64,000 nucleotides of DNA from Vibrio fluminensis (GCF_015278125.1 NZ_JADILO010000003.1:124001-188000); one strand, 5' to 3'. Positions 46,671-55,609 are shown, counted from the first letter of the stretch. Made by a program: numbers and translations. Notes: generated by a model from the letters alone, not told the origin.

Positions 46671-47303
46671 ATGAAAAACTATTTCGAAAGCCCTTTTGTC
46701 GGTAAACCGATTGAAGACCAAATTACCAACCCAAACATCATCGTGGGTAAACACAGTTACTACTCGGGCTATTACCACCAGCACAGCTTTGATGACTGTG
46801 CGCGCTACTTGATGCCTAACCGCGATGATGTCGACAAACTGATCATCGGCAGTTACTGTTCAATTGGCTCTGGTGCTGCTTTTATCATGGCGGGTAACCA
46901 AGGTCACCGCAATGATTGGGCGAGCACTTTTCCGTTTTTCTACCAAGAGAATCCATTGTTTGCTGGTGCCAATGACGCTTTTGAACGCGCAGGCGATACG
47001 GTAATTGGTAACGATGTTTGGATCGGCTCTGAAGCGATGATTATGGCAGGGGTAAAAATCGGTGATGGTGCTGTGGTTGCTTCGCGCGCGGTCGTCACCA
47101 AAGATGTTGAGCCGTATTCTATCGTCGGTGCTAACCCTGCCAAACATATTCGCTACCGTTTTGCCGCCGAAGAAATTGCTATGTTGTTAGAAATGCAATG
47201 GTGGAACTGGAGTGATGACACACTGCAAGGCGCGATGCCACTGCTTAGCTCTCAAGATATCACGGCACTCCATTATTACTGGCGCGAAAACGTACAAAAG
47301 TAA
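46671..47303 (+). CDS. catB: CatB-type xenobiotic O-acetyltransferase
   Basis: The 210-residue left-handed beta-helix enzyme transfers acetyl from acetyl-CoA to chloramphenicol or a related hydroxyl compound. Catalytic His79 is in [10 protein letters not shown], the hexapeptide repeats run through [50 protein letters not shown], and the N-terminus ([22 protein letters not shown]) matches Vibrio CatB9-type proteins. No attC or VCR-like site is seen after it, so this is not evidently a gene cassette. Actual resistance is not shown by sequence. Confidence 0.9.
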   Translation: MKNYFESPFVGKPIEDQITNPNIIVGKHSYYSGYYHQHSFDDCARYLMPNRDDVDKLIIGSYCSIGSGAAFIMAGNQGHRNDWASTFPFFYQENPLFAGANDAFERAGDTVIGNDVWIGSEAMIMAGVKIGDGAVVASRAVVTKDVEPYSIVGANPAKHIRYRFAAEEIAMLLEMQWWNWSDDTLQGAMPLLSSQDITALHYYWRENVQK

Positions 47304-47461
47304 TCTTCAATGGCGCTCCTCTGGGCGTCATTCTCCCATTTATGTGTGCCAGATGCGCATATTGTTAGCTTGCTCTCACTATTTACCGACCTAGATCATT
47401 GAGTTAAAGGGGTTATATTCTATATATTTCGCACTGGTTAAATTGATTCAGAGCGGTAGAA

Positions 47462-48343
47462 ATGGGGAACAATTTAGATATTCAAAGTATTTTTGTCTTA
47501 GTCAAAATGCATGAGCTAAGAAACGTCAAACTGGTCGCAGATGCGGTTGGAAAAACGTCGAGTGCAGTCAGTAAAATCTTATCTAAACTCAAACTTCATT
47601 TTGAGGACCCATTATTTATCCAAACACGTAAAGGTTTCGAACCCACCACTTTTGTCGAAACCAACATCAGTCACTTTGAAGCGATTCTAGCAACCTTTGA
47701 GTCAATTCAACCGACGGACTTTGACCCTCAAACCCTGAAGCAAGAGATCATTCTTTATGGACATGCCCTTTTCTGGGATAACTTCGGAGACAAGCTCTAT
47801 TTAGCACTGCGTAAAGAAGCACCGTATGCCAAATTTTCAATGCGTCAATGGAACCTAGAAGCACGAACTCGCTTAATTGAAGGTGAGAACTCGGTGTTAT
47901 TCGGTATCTACGACGAAACTCTCCCTCAGGTTATTCAGCAAAAAGCGTTATGTAATATTTCCCCGGCGTTTTATGTAAGAGAAGAGCATCCTGCACAGAC
48001 TTTCGAAGAACTAAAACAATATCCATTTGTGATCACTCGAAACCCGGGTTGGAATGACGTTCGCTATCCATTATTTGAACGCCTAGCAAGCCTGGGGCAC
48101 CGTATTACCGCGGATGTGGAAGTCGAGAATACTTTAACAATCGAGAATATTGTCACTAACTCTGATCATTTCTCTTTTACGATGTCACGAGTAATACCAA
48201 AAAACTGTCGCGCGATTGGGCTTCCGCTCACAAATCTCAACCTTCATTGCGTGATGAGTTTTCATCGCGCTAAGCAAAATGACCCACAAAAAGCTTGGCT
48301 ATACCAAGTAGGCGAACGAGTCCTATCCAGCTTAAGTAACTGA
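47462..48343 (+). CDS. LysR-type transcriptional regulator
   Basis: The 293-residue product has an N-terminal helix-turn-helix (VADAVGKTSSAVSKILSKLKLHFEDPLFIQTRKGFEPT) and a two-lobe effector domain. The HTH is unusual in sequence but keeps the LysR layout. It ends 258 bases before the small secreted protein array and is in the same orientation; whether it regulates that array is unknown. Confidence 0.88.
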   Translation: MGNNLDIQSIFVLVKMHELRNVKLVADAVGKTSSAVSKILSKLKLHFEDPLFIQTRKGFEPTTFVETNISHFEAILATFESIQPTDFDPQTLKQEIILYGHALFWDNFGDKLYLALRKEAPYAKFSMRQWNLEARTRLIEGENSVLFGIYDETLPQVIQQKALCNISPAFYVREEHPAQTFEELKQYPFVITRNPGWNDVRYPLFERLASLGHRITADVEVENTLTIENIVTNSDHFSFTMSRVIPKNCRAIGLPLTNLNLHCVMSFHRAKQNDPQKAWLYQVGERVLSSLSN

Positions 48344-48387
48344 TAATTAATGAATCATTATTAAGATTCAACTGACACAGCTTTTAT

Positions 48388-48413
48388 GGCCCTGCATTTT
48401 GCGGGGCTTTTTT
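48388..48413 (+). terminator. Terminator of the LysR-type regulator gene
   Basis: GCCCTGCA and TGCGGGGC form a stem with one mismatch around TTT and are followed by six Ts. Confidence 0.8.
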
Positions 48414-48600
48414 GTGTTGATTAGAAAGAAGTCAACTTGAGCAACATTTAATCCACATGCTTATTGTGTGAACTAAGACACGGTAATTTCCAAAATGGAA
48501 ACTCTACATTTCCTGTAAACGTGAGCCAAGTCTCATTAATATGCACTTCATCGAGAGGGGCACAGCCCAAAACCTAAATAAATAAGAAGAAGATCAAATT

Positions 48601-48786
48601 ATGAAAAAAGCACTAGTTATCGCATTGTCAGTACTTTCAGTTTCAGCTTTCGCAGCGCACGCAGCATTCTCAAGCCACGCTGTTAATGGTCAAGCTCAAC
48701 AGACTGAACAAGTAATTAAAGCTATCGGCAACGGCGCAATCAGCTTCGGTATGTCATCTAGCCAAATTGAAAATGCAGTGAAATAA
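48601..48786 (+). CDS. Small secreted protein, array member 1
   Basis: The 61-residue product has a signal peptide (MKKALVIALSVLSVSAFAAHA) and a mature part of about 40 residues ending in the shared motif EQVIKAIGNGAISFGMSSSQ. It has no Cys. The ribosome site is AGAAGAAG. It is the first of five paralogues. The family is not one I recognise. Confidence 0.85.
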   Translation: MKKALVIALSVLSVSAFAAHAAFSSHAVNGQAQQTEQVIKAIGNGAISFGMSSSQIENAVK

Positions 48787-48846
48787 GAAATAAAGTCAGC
48801 TCAACAACACAAACAATTAAAAAGCATATTAATAAAGGAAAGCATC

Positions 48847-49011
48847 ATGAAAAAAGTACTAGTTATCGCACTATCAATCTTCTCTGTTTCAGCATTCGCA
48901 GCGCACTCATTCACTGCAAATGTATCAACAGAGCAAGCTATTAAAGGCTTCGCAACTGGCGCAATCAGCGTTGGTATGTCAGCAAAACAAATTGAAAAAG
49001 CAATCAACTAA
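48847..49011 (+). CDS. Small secreted protein, array member 2
   Basis: The 54-residue product has the signal peptide MKKVLVIALSIFSVSAFA and a mature part with STEQAIKGFATGAISVGMSA followed by KQIEKAIN. It is below usual gene-finder cut-offs but has a good ribosome site (AAAGGAAA) and is clearly homologous to its neighbours. No Cys, no other domain. Confidence 0.85.
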   Translation: MKKVLVIALSIFSVSAFAAHSFTANVSTEQAIKGFATGAISVGMSAKQIEKAIN

Positions 49012-49062
49012 TAACCAAGCTCAACACTCTATTACAACACTGAATAAGAAAAGGTAAATACA

Positions 49063-49224
49063 ATGAAAAAAGTACTAACTATCGCGCTAACTATCTTCTC
49101 TGTTTCTGCTTACGCTGCTCACACAAATGCTAACGTGACCGCAGAACAAGCGATTAAGGGTGTTGCATCAGGCGCGATTATTATTGGTATGACACCAAAG
49201 CAAATTCAAAACGTACTTAAATAA
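49063..49224 (+). CDS. Small secreted protein, array member 3
   Basis: The 53-residue product has a signal peptide (MKKVLTIALTIFSVSAYA) and a mature part with AEQAIKGVASGAIIIGMTPK then QIQNVLK. The ribosome site is AAAAGGTAA. The spacing from member 2 is 51 bases, like the other gaps, so a tandem duplication origin is likely. Confidence 0.85.
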   Translation: MKKVLTIALTIFSVSAYAAHTNANVTAEQAIKGVASGAIIIGMTPKQIQNVLK

Positions 49225-49292
49225 CCCGAAATTAAATAACCATTGTTAATTTGATTAGTCATTCAAAAAATAAAATTTAGAAGGTAATAACT

Positions 49293-49454
49293 ATGAAAAA
49301 AGCTCTGATTATCGCGTTATCTATTTTCTCGGTTTCTGCTTTTGCTACCCAAGCTAACACAGGTTCGGTATCAGCAGAGCGAGTTGCTCAAGGTCTTGCT
49401 AGTGGTGCGATTAGCGTTGGCATGTCGCACGCGCAAATTCAGCAAGCCATTTAA
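49293..49454 (+). CDS. Small secreted protein, array member 4
   Basis: The 53-residue product has a signal peptide (MKKALIIALSIFSVSAFA) and a mature part with SAERVAQGLASGAISVGMSH then AQIQQAI. It replaces the usual EQ.IK by ERVAQ, but keeps GAIxxGMxxxQI. The ribosome site is AGAAGGTAA. Confidence 0.82.
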   Translation: MKKALIIALSIFSVSAFATQANTGSVSAERVAQGLASGAISVGMSHAQIQQAI

Positions 49455-49510
49455 TAAAAAAATCGGTCATTAGTCGACGATGACCAACAAAACATTGAAG
49501 AGGTTTTACT

Positions 49511-49726
49511 ATGAGAACGGCAATTGTTATTGCTTTGTCCCTGTTATCATTCTCAGCATTTGGCGTACACGCGGCCAATCAGCAGGATATGGATGCAGAC
49601 AATCATGACAAAACAGCCAAGGCAGAAGTGACAACAGAGCAAACCATCAAAGCGATTGCTACTGGCGCTATTGCCATTGGCATGTCACCAAAGCAAATTG
49701 AACATGCAGCAAAAAGCATGAAATGA
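49511..49726 (+). CDS. Small secreted protein, array member 5
   Basis: The 71-residue product has a more diverged signal peptide (MRTAIVIALSLLSFSAFG) and an extra polar stretch rich in Asp and Asn before the shared TEQTIKAIATGAIAIGMSPK and QIEHAAKSMK. The ribosome site is AAGAGG. It is the last of the array and may be the oldest or most diverged copy. Confidence 0.82.
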   Translation: MRTAIVIALSLLSFSAFGVHAANQQDMDADNHDKTAKAEVTTEQTIKAIATGAIAIGMSPKQIEHAAKSMK

Positions 49727-49843
49727 TTTTAGGCTCATGGAGGAGCGGTTTTTCCCAAACTCCAATTTATAATTAATCTAATAACGCCCTACACCCACCC
49801 GTTTCTAATCTCTAATCAGTGTCTACCCAACGGGATCATTCCC

Positions 49844-49894
<51 letters not shown>

Positions 49895-50159
49895 AAATGT
49901 TATCACCCACAAATAAACCGCACGCCATACATTACAAAAACGTTAAACGTTTTAGTGGTTGATCAGCAAACTGATCGGTTATATCGACGTATTTTTTTCT
50001 AAGACAGCTTGTTGCATTTTATTGCAGATTATTTCACCAAATGTCCGTTTAGACATAATTTTTCTTTTTTGGTTTACGCTTTTTATCAATAGTTTATATC
50101 GATTTCAGCGTGACAAAAGGCGAGAAAAGAAGTGCTTAGGCTAGATATAATGAAACCCT

Positions 50160-50402
50160 TATAGGACAAGGGTTAGCGGCTAGATTGCAATTTTGGAATT
50201 TATCTTTGTAAATTTATCAATTAAAGATTCGTAACGGAAGTGTTAAGTTAGCGGGGTTGGTCATACTGAACAAATCATTCATAAGATCGAGAATGTTTTA
50301 GCAGTTTGAATACGGACGTTTACCAACATCTCCAATTAACAATTTCAAATTGTTGCCCAATTTTTCGCCCATATGTTTGCTTATCATATGGGCGCTTTTT
50401 TT
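50160..50402 (+). ncRNA. Candidate small RNA ending in a strong terminator
   Basis: The 3' end is defined by CGCCCATATG / CATATGGGCG around nine bases, followed by CTTTTTTT, on the plus strand in a gap with no plus-strand gene. The 5' end given is only a guess, from the change out of the AT-rich region near 50160. No known Vibrio sRNA was recognised. The terminator itself is well supported; the RNA is inferred. Confidence 0.35.
50366..50402 (+). terminator. Strong orphan plus-strand terminator
   Basis: A ten-base perfect stem (CGCCCATATG with CATATGGGCG) and a run of seven Ts. On the minus strand it would lack a T run directly after the stem, so it points to a plus-strand transcript. Confidence 0.85.
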
Positions 50403-50425
50403 ACCTGTCGCTTACTCGGCTATCG

Positions 50426-51028
50426 TTAATTGGGTTGTGGCTGATAACGCCCAGGTTTATGGTTCATGGCTAAAATCAGATTCGTCACCACCGCACCAAC
50501 GACCGATAACGCAATCAAACTCCAGTGCACGATAAACAACGACATAAACACGATACTGCAATCAAGCGCCATCTGCACTTTACCTGCACGGATACCGAAA
50601 CGATCTTGTAAAAACAGAGCCAGTATATTGAAGCCACCCAAACTGATCTTGTGACGGAAGATCACCAGCATCCCTGTACCAATTAAGCCTCCACCAATTA
50701 GCGCGGCATAAACTTCATGGATCTGTTTTAGTTGTATCACGTGGTATAAGTGATCCACCGCGAGTGAAACTATTGCTACAGCAACGAAAGTATTGATGGT
50801 GAAACGCCACCCCATGCGGGTAATCGATAGATAGTAGAAAGGCAAGTTGAGAGCGAAGAAAACTTGTCCAAAGCTAAAGTCTGTCACTTTAGTAATAAAA
50901 ATTGCCAGTCCAGCCGTACCACCTGTGAGTAGACCGACTTGATTGAAGAAGATGACACCTAATGAAACCAAAGCACTACCTAAAGTCAGTGCCAATAAGT
51001 TTTCATAAAATGAGTGATCTTTATCCAT
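50426..51028 (-). CDS. YitT family membrane protein
   Basis: The 200-residue product has five predicted membrane helices and the glycine-rich GSALVSLGVIFFNQVGLLTGGTAGLAIF and GGGLIGTGMLVIFRHKISLGGFNILA segments characteristic of YitT/DUF161. It lacks the C-terminal DUF2179 part of the longer Gram-positive members. The ATG at 51028 has AAAGGAAAG upstream. The role of the family is unknown. Confidence 0.88.
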   Translation of the reverse strand: MDKDHSFYENLLALTLGSALVSLGVIFFNQVGLLTGGTAGLAIFITKVTDFSFGQVFFALNLPFYYLSITRMGWRFTINTFVAVAIVSLAVDHLYHVIQLKQIHEVYAALIGGGLIGTGMLVIFRHKISLGGFNILALFLQDRFGIRAGKVQMALDCSIVFMSLFIVHWSLIALSVVGAVVTNLILAMNHKPGRYQPQPN

Positions 51029-51124
51029 GTATGCTTTCCTTTGCTTTATCCCTTGTAAACAGCACAAGGGCATATTTTCCGTGCCATAAAATGGCGTTAG
51101 AGCTCAAAAATGTCGACTAAATAG

Positions 51125-51155
51125 CAAAAAAAACGCTACGCGCAAGCGTAGCGTT
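51125..51155 (-). terminator. Terminator of the ybgA-merR-phr-ldt operon
   Basis: AACGCTACGC pairs with GCGTAGCGTT around GCAA; on the minus strand a run of seven or more Ts follows. Confidence 0.9.
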
Positions 51156-51203
51156 ATGTTTACAGTGTGATATTAAATCAGCTTATCTCACGCGCTATAA
51201 ACC

Positions 51204-52109
51204 TTACTCCACTCCATGTGGTTCAACAATTTCAACTGGCACGCCATTTTGCGCTAAAATCACAGCGCGCGCCTTAGCATCTGACTTATTCATCGCTTGC
51301 AGCCACCAAGTGAGTTCTTCTGGTACTCCAAGGATCTTCTTACTGCCATCGCTACGAGTCAGTGGTTCATGGGCTTCTACATACACGCTGCGATCTGGCT
51401 CCAAACTGACTTTTACGGGCTCATTTATCACCGTTACCTTAATACCAGTATTAACTTGTGCGAATAGCCACTCTATGTCTTTTGGATCCATACGAATACA
51501 GCCTGCACTAACGCGCATACCAATGCCGAAGTCTTTGTTAGTCCCATGGATTAGATAGTCGCCCTTACCATGAGCAAGGCGTAATGCATACTCACCCAAT
51601 GGGTTTTCAGGGCCAGCAGGCACCACTGCGGGAAGCTCAATACCTTTAGCAGCATATTCCTTGCGAATCGAGCTTGGTGGCGTCCAAGTCGGGTTAGGGC
51701 GTTTTTGACTGATCTTCGTCACCATCTCTGGTGTGTCTCGCCCAATACGACCGATACCCACAGGGAAGATATGCACAATATCGCTATTTGGCTCAAAGTA
51801 GTACAAACGTAACTCGGCCAAATTGATCACAATGCCTTCACGCTCAACGTGAGGAAGGATAACCTGAGTAGGTATGGTCAGAACGTAGCCTTCCGCAGGC
51901 AAAAATGGGTCTACCCCCTGGTTTACCGCCATCAAGGCAAGAAAACCAATATCATACTGCTTAGCAATATCAGCCATACTTTCACCCTTTTGAATCTGGT
52001 GAAACTGGATTCTACCGACAATATTGCTGCCTTCTGGTGGCAATTGATAACTGGTCGCCCAAGCAGAGGCGCTAAAACAACTAAAGATAAGAAGCAGCTT
52101 ACGCAGCAT
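51204..52109 (-). CDS. L,D-transpeptidase (YbiS/ErfK family)
   Basis: The 301-residue exported protein has a signal peptide (MLRKLLLIFSCFSASAWA), a LysM-like domain (FHQIQKGESMADIAKQYDIGFLALMAVNQGVDP) and a YkuD catalytic domain with YLIHGTNKDFGIGMRVSAGCIRM (catalytic His and Cys). Such enzymes attach Lpp to peptidoglycan or make 3-3 cross-links; an Lpp-type lipoprotein is encoded at 36811. Its ATG overlaps the photolyase stop (TAATG), which suggests coupling. Confidence 0.92.
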   Translation of the reverse strand: MLRKLLLIFSCFSASAWATSYQLPPEGSNIVGRIQFHQIQKGESMADIAKQYDIGFLALMAVNQGVDPFLPAEGYVLTIPTQVILPHVEREGIVINLAELRLYYFEPNSDIVHIFPVGIGRIGRDTPEMVTKISQKRPNPTWTPPSSIRKEYAAKGIELPAVVPAGPENPLGEYALRLAHGKGDYLIHGTNKDFGIGMRVSAGCIRMDPKDIEWLFAQVNTGIKVTVINEPVKVSLEPDRSVYVEAHEPLTRSDGSKKILGVPEELTWWLQAMNKSDAKARAVILAQNGVPVEIVEPHGVE

Positions 52110-53518
52110 TACACAGAATCCTTGGCATCTTGAAAGAGGCGTAAGGTTAGCGCTCTTTCGCTTTTGTGATCAACTATTGGATGCGGATATGACAAGGTAT
52201 TTACATTATTCCATAACCAAGGCTTATGAACATACTTATCTGGGACATCGGCAAGCTCAGGTACCCAGCGGCGAACAAACTCGCCTTTGGGATCAAAACG
52301 CTCGCCCTGAGTGATAGGATTAAAAATACGGAAATAAGGTTGACCATCACAACCGGTCGACGCACTCCACTGCCAGCCGCCGTTATTGGCAGCATAATCA
52401 CCATCAATCAGCTTGTGCATAAAGTATTTCTCGCCCTCGTGCCAATGGATATGAAGATCCTTGGTCAGAAAACTCGCCACAATCATTCTTAGACGATTGT
52501 GCATCCACCCAGTGGTGTTTAACTGTCGCATCGCCGCGTCAACAATAGGATAGCCAGTGTTACCCATTTGCCACGCAGACAAATAGCGCTCGTTTTGCAG
52601 CCACGTTACTTTTTCTGTCCAACTGACGAAGTTGCGTCCTTTAGATAATTTTGGCTCAAAATAAATTAAATGCTGATAAAAATCGCGCCAAATGAGTTCA
52701 CTTAACCAAGTTTGGCGTCCATTACTTAAGTGTGGTTCCTCACCATACATCAACCTCGCGGTGCATTGGCGTACAGACAAGGCACCTGTTGCAAGATAAG
52801 GCGACAGACGACTCGTCCCCTCGATGGCAGGAAAATCGCGTAGGTCTTGGTAATCATCGATATCTTGTAGACAAAAATCACGCAAGATCTGTCGAATTGC
52901 CTTCGTCTCAACCACATATTGCTGGCTTGACTCTCTCGGGTAGTCAAACGGTGAATTTGCTGAAAACATCAGCGGCTCAAGTTCTGTCTGATCGACATCT
53001 GTCTCGAGCATCACTCGAGGCGCAATCATCACTGGGTATTGTTCAAGCTTGGCAAGATAGTGCTTTTTAAATGGCGTAAAGACTTTAAAGTAGTCACCCT
53101 GTTTATTTAATACAGTGCCAGGAGCAAACAAGCATTTATCATCAAAGCTTGCCACCTCACAGTCAACGCTATCAACTAGCGCCTGATCTCGCTGGCTCTC
53201 GTTCCATTCATACTCTTTGTTGAACAGAACCTTACTCACTTGAAGCGTTTTAGATAAACCTGTCAGCCATTCAACGCTTTGAGTAAAGGTCTCGACTTGC
53301 TGATAGAGCAAAGGGATATTCAACGCAGCAAGATCCGCTTGCAACTCAAATAGACGTCGATAAATCAGATCCGCTTGTATTGGCGCCAAGCAGTGCTCAC
53401 GCCAGGTTTGAGGAGTGGCAATATAGACCGCAACCACCTGCTCACCGGACGCGATAGCTTGGTGCAACGCGCTATTGTCTTCCGCTCGTAAATCACGTCG
53501 CAACCACACTATTTGCAT
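52109..53518 (-). CDS. phrB: Deoxyribodipyrimidine photolyase
   Basis: The 469-residue FAD protein repairs UV cyclobutane dimers with blue light. Family marks are WLRRDLRAEDNSALH at the N-terminus, the antenna domain, and the FAD domain with WLSELIWRDFYQHL, NTGYPIVDAAMRQL, WMHNRLRMIVASFL and NNGGWQWSASTGCDGQPYFRIFNP (positions by eye). It is the third gene of an operon behind ybgA-like and merR-like genes, a common arrangement in proteobacteria. Confidence 0.96.
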   Translation of the reverse strand: MQIVWLRRDLRAEDNSALHQAIASGEQVVAVYIATPQTWREHCLAPIQADLIYRRLFELQADLAALNIPLLYQQVETFTQSVEWLTGLSKTLQVSKVLFNKEYEWNESQRDQALVDSVDCEVASFDDKCLFAPGTVLNKQGDYFKVFTPFKKHYLAKLEQYPVMIAPRVMLETDVDQTELEPLMFSANSPFDYPRESSQQYVVETKAIRQILRDFCLQDIDDYQDLRDFPAIEGTSRLSPYLATGALSVRQCTARLMYGEEPHLSNGRQTWLSELIWRDFYQHLIYFEPKLSKGRNFVSWTEKVTWLQNERYLSAWQMGNTGYPIVDAAMRQLNTTGWMHNRLRMIVASFLTKDLHIHWHEGEKYFMHKLIDGDYAANNGGWQWSASTGCDGQPYFRIFNPITQGERFDPKGEFVRRWVPELADVPDKYVHKPWLWNNVNTLSYPHPIVDHKSERALTLRLFQDAKDSV

Positions 53519-53527
53519 TTTATGTCC

Positions 53528-54325
53528 CTATGCTTGAATTAACGATTCTATCAATGGATTCGGTAAAAAAGCCTCACCCATTTGCTGAGATATTTGACTC
53601 ATCAAGACTAGTTGCGTCTGTGATGGCGCCTGAGAAGAAAAAATCGACAATGCTTGATGCTTGTCCAACGTTGGATGTTCAATGAGTGCCGCTATATCAT
53701 CAACCGCTTCAATAAAGCTGATGTTATAACCATTCTCTGCCAGCTTTAGCGCCCACAGACGTAACTCTATTGAACCCAATGGGTCATAGCTCACCACTAA
53801 GCACTTGCCTCTTCTCGCGACTTTATTCTCCGCATCCAAAATCGAAGTTAGTTTCGCCATGGCTAAAGATTGAAACATGCCAAACTGCAAAGTTTGCTGG
53901 CTACGTTTGACTTGTTTTAACGCCTCGATACTTGGCTGAATAAATCTCGCATTGATGATATCAAGGGGGTATTCCTTACAGACCTGCGATAGCACTGAGT
54001 CTGCTTTACTCTTGTTCAAAGCCGCCAGAGCAATCAGCATCTGCTCTACTTCATCGAGATGATCAGCCATTGCCTGTTGGTCAACGCTATCTACTCCACT
54101 TTCTAGCAAGGCTTTGACTTTGCCGATAGCCACCCCTTTCTCTAGCCAACCTTGAATGGTTTGAATTTGGGCGATATGTTGCTGAGTATATAGACGGTGC
54201 CCTTTTTCCGTGCGCTCAGGCTGAATAATATTATAACGACGCTGCCAAGCCCTTAGCGTCACCGGTTTGATACCGGTGAGCTCTGAAACTTCTCTTATGG
54301 CGTATAGTTTGTCTTCACAAGGCAT
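53528..54325 (-). CDS. MerR-type regulator of the LitR/CarH class, without a clear B12 ligand
   Basis: The 265-residue product has a MerR DNA-binding domain (YAIREVSELTGIKPVTLRAWQRRYNIIQPERTEKGHRLY). The C-terminal 170 residues have the layout of the light-sensing adenosylcobalamin domains of LitR/CarH, but where those have ExH and DxHxxG motifs this protein has QFGMFQSLAMAKL and YDPLGSIELRL, so the base-off histidine is absent. It ends 10 bases before phrB and overlaps the ybgA-like gene by 11 bases. It probably controls this photolyase operon. Confidence 0.85.
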   Translation of the reverse strand: MPCEDKLYAIREVSELTGIKPVTLRAWQRRYNIIQPERTEKGHRLYTQQHIAQIQTIQGWLEKGVAIGKVKALLESGVDSVDQQAMADHLDEVEQMLIALAALNKSKADSVLSQVCKEYPLDIINARFIQPSIEALKQVKRSQQTLQFGMFQSLAMAKLTSILDAENKVARRGKCLVVSYDPLGSIELRLWALKLAENGYNISFIEAVDDIAALIEHPTLDKHQALSIFSSQAPSQTQLVLMSQISQQMGEAFLPNPLIESLIQA

Positions 54326-55265
54326 AACGCAGACGCAACTCCTCTGGATATGGATTCAAATAAGCTTGATTTTGTAGGTATTCATTTGGTGTACGCTGCA
54401 TGTGATGTTTAAGCAACGTCATCGGAGCCAGCAAAGGTAGCAAACCTTGACGATAATCATCAATCACTTGGCACAACTCTGCCTTTTCACTGGCATTCAG
54501 ATCACGCTTAAAGTAACCCTGAATATGCATCAAAACATTGGTATTGTTTTTTCGACTGGCACGATTGGTCATCGCCTGCATCAAACCAGTACGGTAAAGC
54601 TGATAAAACCCATCTAAATCATAATTAGCCACATCCGCAACTAATTTACCCAAAGACTTATAAGACTGCGGGTGATGCGCCATTAGCGTGAGTTTGTAGC
54701 GCGAATGAAAAGCAACAATTTTGCCCGCTGTCGGTTCGCCGCCCATCGAGTCATAAAAGTCTTTTAAGCAATAAACGCGAGTGACAAAATTCTCTTTCAA
54801 AACAGGATCGTTTAGACGACCATCTTCTTCTATCGGCAACCATGGCATGCGCCCCATCAACTCTTGGGTATATAGACCAATGCCCACTTTGTCGGCATTA
54901 TTCTTACCGTACACCTTCACACGCTCCATCCCGCAAGTTGGCGATTTAGCACAGACGATATAGCCGCAAAGGTCTTGTTTGTTCAACTGCTCAACTCGCT
55001 TGGCCGAGTAGTCGAGCATAGACTGGGTGTGATCTTTGGTTGGATCTTTGGTTTCAACCAGCGTAATTCGCTCTTCGTTTGTCATGAGGCGGATTGTCGG
55101 TCTCGGTACGGGCATCCCTGATTCCACTTCAGGGCAAACAGAGACAAACTCAAATACGTTGGCCAGTTCTTTGGTGACAAAACGACTTAACTTATGACCG
55201 GCATCAAAACGCACTTTCTCACCTAAAACACATGCACTGATACCTACTTTAATGCTCGCTTCCAT
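54315..55265 (-). CDS. ybgA: YbgA-type DUF523/DUF1722 protein
   Basis: The 316-residue product has an N-terminal DUF523 domain (VGISACVLGEKVRFDAGHK, VCPEVESGMPVPRPTIRL, CAKSPTCGMERVKVY) with conserved Cys residues, and a C-terminal DUF1722/YbgA domain (FHSRYKLTLMAHHPQSYKSLGKL, ending in LLPLLAPMTLLKHHM). In E. coli ybgA lies next to phr. The start is ATG at 55265 with GGGGTGAAG. The Cys pattern suggests a metal cofactor; its role with photolyase is unknown. Confidence 0.9.
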   Translation of the reverse strand: MEASIKVGISACVLGEKVRFDAGHKLSRFVTKELANVFEFVSVCPEVESGMPVPRPTIRLMTNEERITLVETKDPTKDHTQSMLDYSAKRVEQLNKQDLCGYIVCAKSPTCGMERVKVYGKNNADKVGIGLYTQELMGRMPWLPIEEDGRLNDPVLKENFVTRVYCLKDFYDSMGGEPTAGKIVAFHSRYKLTLMAHHPQSYKSLGKLVADVANYDLDGFYQLYRTGLMQAMTNRASRKNNTNVLMHIQGYFKRDLNASEKAELCQVIDDYRQGLLPLLAPMTLLKHHMQRTPNEYLQNQAYLNPYPEELRLRYAL

Positions 55266-55295
55266 GATCTTCACCCCGCACTCATTGTGATTGGT

Positions 55296-55374
55296 TATAC
55301 AAGTTTTATTTATGTACAAGTATAGACACAAAACGAATTAATTGTACAAAATTATTTTTGGTACAACTTGTACG
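55296..55374. promoter_or_regulatory. Repeated TGTACA sites upstream of the photolyase operon
   Basis: TATACA at 55296 and TGTACA at 55313 are 17 bases apart; TGTACA at 55343 and GGTACA at 55360 have exactly the same 17-base period, and TTGTACG follows at 55368. LitR/PplR-type MerR regulators are reported to bind TGTACA repeats at about this spacing, so these are the likely operators of the MerR gene product. Confidence 0.6.
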
Positions 55375-55609
55375 TTTTTCAGGTTAAAAATCGATCACCA
55401 CTACGCAAAAAATTGCCCCAATCGATTGCCTCTTTACTTTCAACAGATTTAGTTATCAATAGCGATTTAATTTATCTTTCGCCCAATTTTTGTGATGCAA
55501 ATCTCATGGATAAGCATTTTATGGGGCTAGTATTGCCTCAACAAACATTTCGCAGTTCAACAGAATTGGTTATTATCTGTTGCACTCCTTTGAATATCGG
55601 AGCAAAACT

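Noticed and set aside
46671-47461. Integron gene cassette around catB
   Set aside because: No attC-like inverted structure with GTTRRRY core sites was found on either side of the gene.
50350-50535. 61-residue open frame over the orphan terminator
   Set aside because: It starts inside the terminator hairpin and runs antisense through the YitT gene.
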